A DNA stretch of 49,760 bases from an uncultured Desulfovibrionaceae bacterium. GTDB lineage: Bacteria; Desulfobacterota; Desulfovibrionia; Desulfovibrionales; Desulfovibrionaceae. The notes under the pieces were generated by a model that searched no databases, had not been told where the DNA came from, and saw only the letters and a list, made by a program, of their open reading frames with translations. This document shows positions 43,214 to 49,760 of the stretch, one piece after another. The DNA lies in contig CALUZB010000010.1 in NCBI GenBank assembly GCA_944325195.1, positions 1 through 49,760 of the forward strand. The letters run 5' to 3'. Made by a program: the position numbers and the translations under genes. How positions within the stretch are numbered: position 1 is the first letter of the stretch; every line of letters starts with the position of its first letter.

Positions 43214-43741
43214 TCACACACCTGTTCCCCAATTAAGTACAAAACAACGCTGCGCTTCTGTTTCAGGTGAGGGCTGGTTTGCATTGGAGCAAGCAGCGCG
43301 CAACTCCGTAAGCTTATCCAGCGGGGAAGCAACACCATGCCTGACCAGCCAGCAACCCACTACCGTACCAGTTCTTCCTTTTCCACCCCAGCAATGCACA
43401 AACACTCTATGTCCATTTTCAATTGAATCATCAATCACATTCAGGATCTGCTTCATCTGGAGCACTTCCGGCAAGCCGAAATCCGGAATCGGGAAGTTGT
43501 AATATCCGGCGCGGATTTTCCGGTTGTCGGCCAGATGCAGAAAGTATTCATCATAAGGCTCATACGGACTGCCATCAGCATATGTTTCATTGCTCTCCAA
43601 CAGACTGACTATGACATCCACTCCTGCTTCCACCAGCGCCTGCACATGGCTCTGAAGCATTTCCTTAACCGCACCGGGATAGCAACCGGCAAGAAAGCTT
43701 TCTTGTTTCACCCAATATGTATTTTGATAGGGAACTGACAT
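43214..43741 (-). CDS. tyrosine / dual-specificity protein phosphatase
   Basis: 175 aa of the cysteine-based phosphatase superfamily. The P-loop HCWGGKGRTGT carries nucleophile Cys117 and Arg123, and the general acid is probably Asp87 (FPIPDFGLP). VDVIVSLLESNE and a 20-residue helix before the P-loop (VLQMKQILNVIDDSIENGHR) fit bacterial DSP/CDKN3-like members. The start at 43741 is chosen for GAGGT 4-5 bases upstream; the longer frame lacks a site. Substrate may be a phosphotyrosine protein, a phosphoinositide or another phosphate. Nothing in the sequence tells which. Confidence 0.85.
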   Translation of the reverse strand: MSVPYQNTYWVKQESFLAGCYPGAVKEMLQSHVQALVEAGVDVIVSLLESNETYADGSPYEPYDEYFLHLADNRKIRAGYYNFPIPDFGLPEVLQMKQILNVIDDSIENGHRVFVHCWGGKGRTGTVVGCWLVRHGVASPLDKLTELRAACSNANQPSPETEAQRCFVLNWGTGV

Positions 43742-43820
43742 AAATACCTCATTGTGCCTTTTGTTCAAACGTATTATCTTTAACAAAAGCAGTTTTTTTT
43801 GCAACTACTACGGGTGCAAT

Positions 43821-44801
43821 GTGAGAATAGGTCAATATACAGGGAATGATACAGGCGGACGGCAGCGGGAGTCCGACTCGGAACAGCGCCGGCACAGCTT
43901 TCGCCGCCGTCATGCCCTAGGTCAGGAAGTGGAAGGCGTGCTCTGTGAGAATTCTGATGCCGGTTTTGCCTGGGTCAATGTAGGCGGCCTGGATTTATTC
44001 GCAAAAGTTCCGTTTGAAGCCCGGCCCGGCCAACGTCTCCTTTTAAGAATTATGCAACTTGAGCCGGAAATCATCCTGAAGTTTATCAGACAACTGCACG
44101 CCAGAACCGATGCAATTCAAGTCCAGGCTTATACCGCTTCACGCAACAGTTGTGAACTTGCCTGGCAAACATTTTTACATTCAGAACTTATCGATAACGT
44201 AACATTTCAAACTACAACTTCCGCCCCGGCAGAAAAGTTCCAAAAGCCGGAGCTGGGTGAACCATTGCCGGAAAATTACGTTAAGGCCGGGGAATACCAG
44301 GTTGACTTATTGCACGGGCTGTTCCAGGATAAATTCCTGAAACTCAATCAAGACGCCGCAAAAATGTATACTGAACTGGACAATATCCAGCACGCTCACA
44401 TAAATGCCGCGCACTCAACCGAAAGTGGTGTTTGCGCTTGGGCGCATATCCCCTGGTCCGGAATAAGCGGCCGAGAAAAAGAATTTCTGATTGTGAAGAA
44501 AAAAGGCCATAAACTGGATGAAGTGTTTATGAGTGGAATCTGGCCTGAACTGGGCGGAGTTATGGTTGCCGCCCTAGGGCTGGACGGCAAAATTTCATGC
44601 AGGATCAGTGCACAGAATATGCTTCCCTTTGAACAGACTGTTCAGATATTGAATCTTGCCGGGCTGGGGGCAGTGCTGCGTCATGTTAAACAGGCATTTG
44701 GTTTAAGGCCGTGGCCGGAAACGCTTTCTCTCACCTGCCTGGACTATCGCCAACAGCCCCCGGACAGCGTCGCTGCCATTTTACTGCGATTACAGCAATA
44801 A
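43821..44801 (+). CDS. protein of unknown function, about 326 aa
   Basis: No family I can name with confidence. Near the N-terminus a small beta-barrel-like stretch: LGQEVEGVLCENSDAGFAWV, NVGGLDLFAKVPFEARPGQR and LLLRIMQLEPEIILKF. The second half has AGEYQVDLLHGLFQDKFL and a conserved-looking WAHIPWSGISGREKEFLIVK with ISCRISAQNMLPFEQTVQIL. The ending resembles FliK-like C-terminal domains (a WxxIP...REKxF core) only loosely. I start at GTG 43821; an ATG upstream is possible because no strong site is visible. Divergent from the phosphatase gene. Confidence 0.55.
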   Translation: MRIGQYTGNDTGGRQRESDSEQRRHSFRRRHALGQEVEGVLCENSDAGFAWVNVGGLDLFAKVPFEARPGQRLLLRIMQLEPEIILKFIRQLHARTDAIQVQAYTASRNSCELAWQTFLHSELIDNVTFQTTTSAPAEKFQKPELGEPLPENYVKAGEYQVDLLHGLFQDKFLKLNQDAAKMYTELDNIQHAHINAAHSTESGVCAWAHIPWSGISGREKEFLIVKKKGHKLDEVFMSGIWPELGGVMVAALGLDGKISCRISAQNMLPFEQTVQILNLAGLGAVLRHVKQAFGLRPWPETLSLTCLDYRQQPPDSVAAILLRLQQ

Positions 44802-45071
44802 GGCTTAGGGGAAGGATTAAATCCGGATTACCAAACTGTCACGATTGGGAGCCATTATATGAATATCTTCCAACGCCAATATGGATTTAGTATGATAGCA
44901 AGCCCATTTATAAACAGGCTAAGACTTCACAGGATTAACCCGCTGAAATCACCTTTACAAGCAATTTACAAAATAGATTATACCAAAGGCTCAACCAGGC
45001 GCGCCCTCAATTTCACCGGCCTGCAATTCACGCCTTCATGTCTTTAAACATTTTTGCCGTAACAGCCCGGA
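44802..45071. other. intergenic, no gene supported
   Basis: A 62-codon plus-strand frame (44859-45047, from MNIFQRQYGF) has a GGGAG-like site 8 bases upstream but no family resemblance; I leave it out as a gene. Confidence 0.3.
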
Positions 45072-46175
45072 CTACCCTGCAGCATTGACCTTTACGGTAT
45101 ATCGGGCAACTTCCAACACCTCGCGCAACAAGCCCCACAAACCGGCCCGACTTTCAAATTCAGGTTCAGGATTTTCAGGCGCAAGCAGATAACTGCGCAA
45201 ATCGCGCCCCAAGCTGGGGCTTCTGCGCTCAAGATGCCAGCAAATTCTTTCGGCGCAATGTTCGGGGTTGGGCGCAACCTGACATGCCTGGGCTGCGTAG
45301 ATATGGAACGACTCTTCCGGAGTCAGCATCTGCCCCTGCATAAACGCCTGAACAGCCGAGCGGTAACTCCCCTCACAAGTAAGCCGGACTCCGGCCTGAT
45401 AAAGCGGGTTATCGGCAATCTCTCGCTTATTTTTATGCAGGCGTGCAAAGATCGTTCTGGCCGACATGAAATCTTCTTCCTCAATATAAGCGGCTGCAGC
45501 CTGTTCCAAATAATATATGCTTTTTTCTGACAATCCCAGGCCAGCCACTGCCTCAGCAATACCCTGGAAAGCCGGGCCGCGTTCATTTTGACGCTCTTCC
45601 AAATGGCGGGCAAACGCTATAACAGCGTCACGGTATTTCCCTTGCCGCAACAGCGCCCGCCCCAAGCTCAAAGAAGCGGACTGAGACGCACCTTCTCTTG
45701 CTTCCCATTCTGCCTCCAAACTTTCCAAGGCCTGTTCAAACATCGCAGCATCCGCACAGGGGGCAAGTCTGCCACCTTCCTTACCCACACTGCGCACAGC
45801 ATTCTCTATTTCGCGCCGGGTATACGGCCTGGTTAAGAAAAGGCAGGAACCAAGCCTGGAAGCCTCTACAAGGCTTTGCTGGTTTAACTGGTTCGCCACG
45901 ATGATCATCGGTAAATTGTACATTCCCGGATGCAGACGGATAAGCTCCAGAAAATGCAGACTTTCCATATCAGTAAGACCAGTACAAAACACAAAAGCAG
46001 GATATTGACTTTCAGGCAGATCCGACAACAAGCGCGCGGCCTTCACTCCGCTGGCTGCGAATACTGAACGCTTTATCCCGCACGCGGCCAACATCTTTTT
46101 GTCTATATAGACCAGCTCTTCAGCTTCCCCCAACAGCAATACGCCGCCCTGTATATTAAATGGTCTGTACTTCAT
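45072..46175 (-). CDS. pseudo-receiver + TPR protein
   Basis: About 367 aa. The N-terminal ~120 residues have the receiver-domain fold pattern (a VLLLGEAEELVYI strand, YPAFVFCTGLTD, a LPMIIVANQ strand, and a LFLTRPYTRREIENAV end). The phosphoacceptor position reads FCTG instead of an Asp, and the usual KP is RP, so it is probably not phosphorylated in the normal way. Residues about 150-330 hold TPR repeats (LGRALLRQGKYRDAVIAFAR, GIAEAVAGLGLSEKSIYYLE, QAGVRLTCEGSYRSAVQAFM). Start at 46175 has AAGGAAAG upstream; an alternative lies at 46196. A scaffold in a signalling complex is the likely role. It is followed upstream by the zinc-ribbon gene in the same direction. Confidence 0.72.
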   Translation of the reverse strand: MKYRPFNIQGGVLLLGEAEELVYIDKKMLAACGIKRSVFAASGVKAARLLSDLPESQYPAFVFCTGLTDMESLHFLELIRLHPGMYNLPMIIVANQLNQQSLVEASRLGSCLFLTRPYTRREIENAVRSVGKEGGRLAPCADAAMFEQALESLEAEWEAREGASQSASLSLGRALLRQGKYRDAVIAFARHLEERQNERGPAFQGIAEAVAGLGLSEKSIYYLEQAAAAYIEEEDFMSARTIFARLHKNKREIADNPLYQAGVRLTCEGSYRSAVQAFMQGQMLTPEESFHIYAAQACQVAPNPEHCAERICWHLERRSPSLGRDLRSYLLAPENPEPEFESRAGLWGLLREVLEVARYTVKVNAAG

Positions 46176-46211
46176 ATCTTTCCTTAGCTCAATCATTCCC
46201 GGCTATCTGAA

Positions 46212-46616
46212 CTATCTGACAAAAGGCAGAATTTTTCCTGAAACGGCTGCCGACTGATTATGAGCAATCACCACATCATCTGCAGACTTCTGCGTTTCAC
46301 CGCACATAGGGCAGCGCATTCCGCTTCTGCCGTCGATCAATCTGATCAAAATCCCTGCCCCGGAATAACATTTTTCACAAAACGGCCCTTGTTTGATGTT
46401 CCCGGTCATCAACCAGTAGCAGGAACCGTCAAAAATCAGGTTTTTGGCTATGTAAAGAATATCTTCATACTCCTGAACCTGCGCTTTCAAAATACTATTT
46501 TCATCAGCTAAAGCAATATGTTTTGCCTGCAACTCCATTAATACGGATTTTGCGTCTTCAAGCCGTCCTTTTTTAAACAGCTCCAGTACATTTTTATATC
46601 TGTAATAATCCAGCAT
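46212..46616 (-). CDS. coiled-coil protein with a C-terminal zinc ribbon
   Basis: 134 aa. A heptad-like helix at about 10-55 (DAKSVLMELQAKHIALADEN, SILKAQVQEYEDILY), then two CxxC pairs FCEKC and RCPMC about 24 residues apart, typical of a zinc ribbon. Function unknown. It is co-directional with the pseudo-receiver/TPR gene, 36 bases apart, suggesting that the two proteins work together. Start ATG 46616 is not strongly supported. Confidence 0.6.
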   Translation of the reverse strand: MLDYYRYKNVLELFKKGRLEDAKSVLMELQAKHIALADENSILKAQVQEYEDILYIAKNLIFDGSCYWLMTGNIKQGPFCEKCYSGAGILIRLIDGRSGMRCPMCGETQKSADDVVIAHNQSAAVSGKILPFVR

Positions 46617-46903
46617 AGCCTTTTCCCCAGTCTTTACTTTTCAACCAGCATCTGTAACGGCTGACACAAACTGAATCGGACGATTCGGTTAAAACTTTAG
46701 ATCGGCAAATCGTGTATATTGCTGGCTTCATATCCCGGATTATTCTCGGCAAAGTTACATAGAGAATAAAGGTAATTACAAACTTCACAGTGATATTGCT
46801 TAGTTGAAAAAAAGTTCAGTATAATATATAAAATATTGATAATAGTCTTTATGACATTATTGAATACAAATCTGACTATGTTATTATTAATAAGGGAGCT
46901 GAA

Positions 46904-47164
46904 ATGCCTGAACACAATTTGCTGTTATTTGCACTGTCCACCTGCATTCATTGTAAACATGCCAAGGAATTTCTTAATACACATAGTATCAAGTATGATT
47001 TGATCCATGTGGACCTGGTAAAGGATTCCGAACAAGAAGCGGTTATGGAAGAAGTAATGAAATACAACCCCAGTCTTTCTTTCCCCACTTTAGTGGTGGA
47101 CCATGGAAAAAAAGTGATTGTGGGATTCAAGCAGGCTGAATACATGGAGCTGACCAATGCCTAA
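46904..47164 (+). CDS. glutaredoxin-like protein (NrdH/Grx family)
   Basis: 86 aa. Thioredoxin-fold with the redox pair CIHC at Cys14-Cys17, the cis-Pro in FPTLVVDHGKKVIVGF, and a short C-terminal helix. Clear RBS (GGGAGC) 5-6 bases before the ATG, after an AT-rich leader. It overlaps the FTR-like gene by 8 bases, which makes a coupled redox pair: the Fe-S enzyme would reduce the small redoxin. Confidence 0.88.
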   Translation: MPEHNLLLFALSTCIHCKHAKEFLNTHSIKYDLIHVDLVKDSEQEAVMEEVMKYNPSLSFPTLVVDHGKKVIVGFKQAEYMELTNA

Positions 47165-47522
47165 GCCGTTGACCGCTGAAGCGCTTTACCTGGCGCTGAA
47201 GACTGTGCAGGAGAAAAAGGGGTATTATTTCAACCCGAACCTGAAGGATATGACTTTTCCAATCCTTGAGCAACTGCTCGTGAATAAGCAACGTTACGGC
47301 TATTTGCTCTGTCCGTGCCGTTTAACCTCGGGCTCAAAGGAATTGGATGAAGATCTGCTTTGCCCATGCGACTACAGAGAACCGGATGTCGCGGAGTTTG
47401 GGTCCTGCTACTGTGGCCTATACCTTTCAAAGGAAGAGGCTGAAAACCATCAGGAAGAAATCGTTGTTCCGGAGCGGCGCCCAATTGAAAAACGCTTCCC
47501 CGGCTTGACTAAACGACGTTAA
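47157..47522 (+). CDS. ferredoxin:thioredoxin reductase catalytic chain
   Basis: 121 aa. The six cysteines of FTR catalytic chains are present as three CxC pairs: CPC (Cys52, Cys54), CPC (Cys69, Cys71) and CYC (Cys84, Cys86). They hold the 4Fe-4S cluster and the redox-active disulfide that takes electrons one at a time from ferredoxin. The third pair is CYC instead of the usual CHC, so the His next to the disulfide, important for proton handling in the plant enzyme, is replaced by Tyr. No variable chain is nearby, as in other anaerobes. Second gene after the glutaredoxin, start overlapping its stop. Confidence 0.88.
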   Translation: MPKPLTAEALYLALKTVQEKKGYYFNPNLKDMTFPILEQLLVNKQRYGYLLCPCRLTSGSKELDEDLLCPCDYREPDVAEFGSCYCGLYLSKEEAENHQEEIVVPERRPIEKRFPGLTKRR

Positions 47523-48768
47523 AGCTCTTGAGCACAGCAGTCCTGGACAGCCCCACACCCGCGTATAAATAAGAATGCCGGGGCTGTATGGTCATGGGCG
47601 GAGAGCGGCCTTATAATATGCATAAGCCTGAACGCAACCGGTTCAGGCTCAGCCCAAGCTTTAAGGCAACCAGGCGGCTCCCCACATCTCCTTTATAACT
47701 CCCAATATTTGATTAATATGGTTACGCGCCTTGTCGCGCCCCCTTGCAGGCCTGTTTTTCTGGTTGATGCGCATAATTGTGTTGTTTTTACTCCAACTTA
47801 ATTGCAAACCGGGAAAGATGAAGAATCATGATAAGCAGAACATTTTAACTAAAATTTCTGACCGCTTTCGCTCTGCCGCCCACTGTGACGCATAAACGCC
47901 ATTGCTTGTGCCTGGTTAACAGATACGTTGCGGCTTCGGTTCAAAAATATAGCTGTTAAAGTTAATCCGCCATTCCAGACCAAAAGTTCTCATTCCCGCA
48001 CAGAAAAGGTATCAGAGGCGCTGCCCCGGATAATGCCTGTGCTGTCTCCCGCCGACTGCGCACTTACATTAAACACTGAGCCGCTTCCATTGACTGGAAG
48101 AGTTACCACTAGCAGTTTTTGTAACAACCATCACCACTCCTTTTTCAGTATTTGGGAAGTGAGTCAAAGTTTTACCTGTTAGGGTAGTGGAGTATTAGAA
48201 TTACAACTGATCTGCGGGAAGAGCGATGCCAGCTGAGTAATTTGTAATACGACAGAACTACGCCTGAAAGGTATACTTTTTGACCGGTGGTTCTGGTGGG
48301 GATAAATATTCAGATTTGGGGTTAAAATCAGGGAGATTGTATAGTACTAGAAAAATAAAAATTGAGTGAGAAAAGTAGTCAAAAAGCACACCTTTTGGCC
48401 ACTTTTCTTTAATAATACGACAAACTTATTGTTTTGATGATTGTTGGCTGGGTTATGTAGAATTCTTAAGTTAAATTCAACGGTTGATTTGAGGTAATTG
48501 CATTCATGCTGCATGGCGGCTGACTGGTTTGCACAGGCGGGCGCAGTATTTATTAAAATAGTATGATGTTTTTCAGTCTTCGCCTGCATACAGCCTCCAC
48601 CTCATGGGGGGCGTACCCAGTACGGACATGGAACTTATCCAGCCTGAATCTGCTGAGCTTGTTGTGATACTGCCTGGAGGAACTCTAGGCGTCGGGAGTT
48701 CAATGCCTTTTCAATAAGTTTTCATTTTTCGGGAGTATATATTTTACCGAGCACACGAAGTTTATCCC
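47523..48768. other. 1.2-kb gene-poor stretch before the IS remnant
   Basis: No supported gene. It holds the hairpin pair listed at 47547 and a second perfect 9-base stem AGCCTGAAC (47625-47633) / GTTCAGGCT (47641-47649). Farther on is a long imperfect stem (48370-48386 / 48391-48407) with mostly A-rich arms. Base composition turns AT-rich beyond about 48150. Probably the scarred flank of the IS insertion. Confidence 0.4.
47547..47587 (+). terminator. hairpin after the FTR gene
   Basis: ACAGCCCC (47547-47554) and GGGGCTGT (47580-47587) pair perfectly around a 25-base loop, 24 bases after the FTR stop codon. No T tract, so only a possible terminator. Confidence 0.45.
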
Positions 48769-49542
48769 TTAGCAGTGGACTGAAAGTGCTTTAGTGCATG
48801 TTAACACTTTGAGAGCAAAAATAATGAAGTCAAGAAACAAGGCATCAAGCTTGTCATAGCGGGTTGCTGTGCGCCTGTAGCCCTTCAGGTGTCGGAACAG
48901 TCCCCCAACTTCGTTGCGCTTTTTGTATAACCCCTTGTCATAATTCCAAGGCTTACGCCGCAAGGGATGGGAGGGACTGCCGGTACATAACCCAGACGAC
49001 GGCTCAATCGCTGAGTTTCATTACCGTCATAGGCTCTGTCCATAAGGAGACTGCAGGCCTTAAGCGTGAGGGCGAGGGGTTCCAGAAGTTTTCTGCCTTG
49101 AGGCGTCCCGCATTGCCGGAAGACAGACTGAACATCATGGCATATTTAAAGGACCCGGCGACCAAATGAAGTTTGGTTGTCCATCCGCTTCTGGATCTGC
49201 CGATGGATTGAGGGCCTGTTTTTTTAAAGCCCCGGTTCCATCGGGGTGAACCTTGATGATAATGCTGTTGAAAGAAAGAACCTTGCTTTTGACAACAATA
49301 AGCCGTTCGCTTTGAAACCGCTCAAAAATTTTGGGGAGGGCGCCATTTTTACTCCACCGATTCATTCGGGTATAAATAGTATGCCAGTTGTCGAATTCTT
49401 TTGGGAGAGCCCGCCAGTTGCAGCCACTCTCCCCGATGTAGGGGATAGCATTGAAAACTGGGAGATTATGCAGAGAGAGGTTTCCCCGCCGGCGCGGAAA
49501 GCAATCGGCAATGCGTTCATATTGTTCTTTGGTTATGGTCAT
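48769..49542 (-). mobile_element. degraded IS5-family transposase gene
   Basis: The first 120 residues (MTITKEQYERIADCFPRRRG, SLHNLPVFNAIPYIGESGCN, WRALPKEFDNWHTIYTRMNR, VHPDGTGALKK) and the last 60 (RRKPWNYDKGLYKKRNEVGG, LFRHLKGYRRTATRYDKLDA) are IS5-family (IS427-like). The middle, in other frames, gives GRKLLEPLALTLKACSLLMD and RAYDGNETQRLSRRLGYVPA. At least three frame changes are needed. The first is at an A7 run on the coding strand (49213-49219), where a -1 slip restores KKTGPQSIGRSRSGWTTKLH; IS427-type elements are known to use such slips, so this one may be programmed. The other two (near 49110 and 48965) look like plain decay, and the first catalytic Asp reads Asn (FNSII). Terminal repeats could not be delimited. 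Confidence 0.82.
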
Positions 49543-49663
49543 GGGTAAAATATATAACCCATGACCATAAATCATCAAATAGCGTGAACAGACCCTAATC
49601 TGCGTATTGGGGTAATTTATTTGAGAGAGGAAGATTTTTTGGATGGTGTTAAGTTTCGGGGGT

Positions 49664-49699
49664 AAAAAAAGCCTTCAGGGGGAGCTGAAGGCTTTTTTT
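49664..49699 (-). terminator. rho-independent terminator of the rRNA operon
   Basis: AAAAAAAGCCTTCAG (49664-49678) and CTGAAGGCTTTTTTT (49685-49699) form a perfect stem with a 6-base loop. On the minus strand it follows the 5S gene and ends in seven T. Confidence 0.93.
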
Positions 49700-49707
49700 A
49701 GATTTAG

Positions 49708-49760
49708 CCCTGGCAACGACCTACTTTCCCACATTCTAGATTAATGCAGTATCATTGGCG
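49708..49760 (-). rRNA. rrf: 5S rRNA, 3' part (cut by the window edge)
   Basis: Minus strand reads CGCCAATGATACTGCATTAA, then CTAGAATGTGGGAAAG, then TAGGTCGTTGCCAGG, the characteristic 3' half of bacterial 5S rRNA (GGGAAAGTAGGTCGTTGCCAG). The 5' part and any upstream 23S/16S genes lie beyond the right edge. The 3' end at about 49708 is estimated. Confidence 0.88.

Noticed and set aside
44859..45047. 62-codon plus-strand frame with a GGGAG-like upstream site
   Set aside because: No recognisable protein pattern; probably chance in an intergenic stretch.
47928..48182. 84-codon plus-strand frame in the gene-poor stretch
   Set aside because: Composition and lack of start signals suggest chance; no similarity recognised.

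Overview
The window reads as the chromosome of a Gram-negative anaerobe, most likely a Desulfovibrio-like member of the Desulfobacterota. This is inferred from the mixture of lpxC, lipoproteins, a glutaredoxin next to a ferredoxin:thioredoxin reductase catalytic chain, pseudo-receiver/TPR proteins and a coaBC-purA neighbourhood. It is not proven by any single marker. The left end holds tRNA genes, and the right end runs into the 3' end of a minus-strand 5S rRNA.

Layout. Positions 1-7.1 kb: a secreted alpha/beta hydrolase, a tRNA cluster (Thr; Gly-Cys-Gly), then a scrap-heap island. The island holds a LuxR-type HTH remnant, a phage Rha-like regulator, a two-partner-secretion TpsB remnant, an AT-richer glycosyltransferase, an orphan C-terminal fragment and an aldo/keto reductase broken by one frameshift in a G tract. 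Positions 7.4-18 kb: two paralogous modules, each with an AGAT-type amidinotransferase, an MFS transporter and a divergent regulator (DNA-binding + TolB-like + TPR). An NTF2-like protein, a tRNA-Gly and an unknown 166-aa protein accompany them. Positions 19-25.5 kb: a tandem PII-like protein with a DUF1538 membrane protein, then wecB-wecC for UDP-ManNAcA, followed by a decayed copy of the start of the DUF1538 gene. Positions 25-32.3 kb: housekeeping genes (NlpC/P60 lipoprotein, coaBC, a lipoprotein, purA, an MltF-like lytic transglycosylase). Positions 32.7-41.8 kb: an APC permease with three SDR proteins, a third regulator, a third amidinotransferase, a DMT exporter-like protein and a true creatininase. 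Positions 42-47.5 kb: lpxC, a tyrosine/dual-specificity phosphatase, several proteins without clear function, glutaredoxin and FTR. Positions 48.8-49.6 kb: a degraded IS5-family transposase.

How it may work together. The main candidate for an undescribed system is the three-fold guanidino-compound system. All three amidinotransferases keep the AGAT catalytic Asp, His and Cys, each has its own divergent one-component regulator, and the third is followed by a DMT transporter and a creatininase that keeps its metal ligands and both creatinine-site tryptophans. A 15-base motif (GTTACGGTnA[AC][AT]TAC) recurs in the control regions of module A, module C and the APC/SDR operon, which suggests one regulon. 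My inference is that the cell imports or exchanges guanidino compounds such as creatinine, creatine or guanidinoacetate and moves the amidino group to or from ornithine/arginine. The direction and the substrates cannot be read from sequence.
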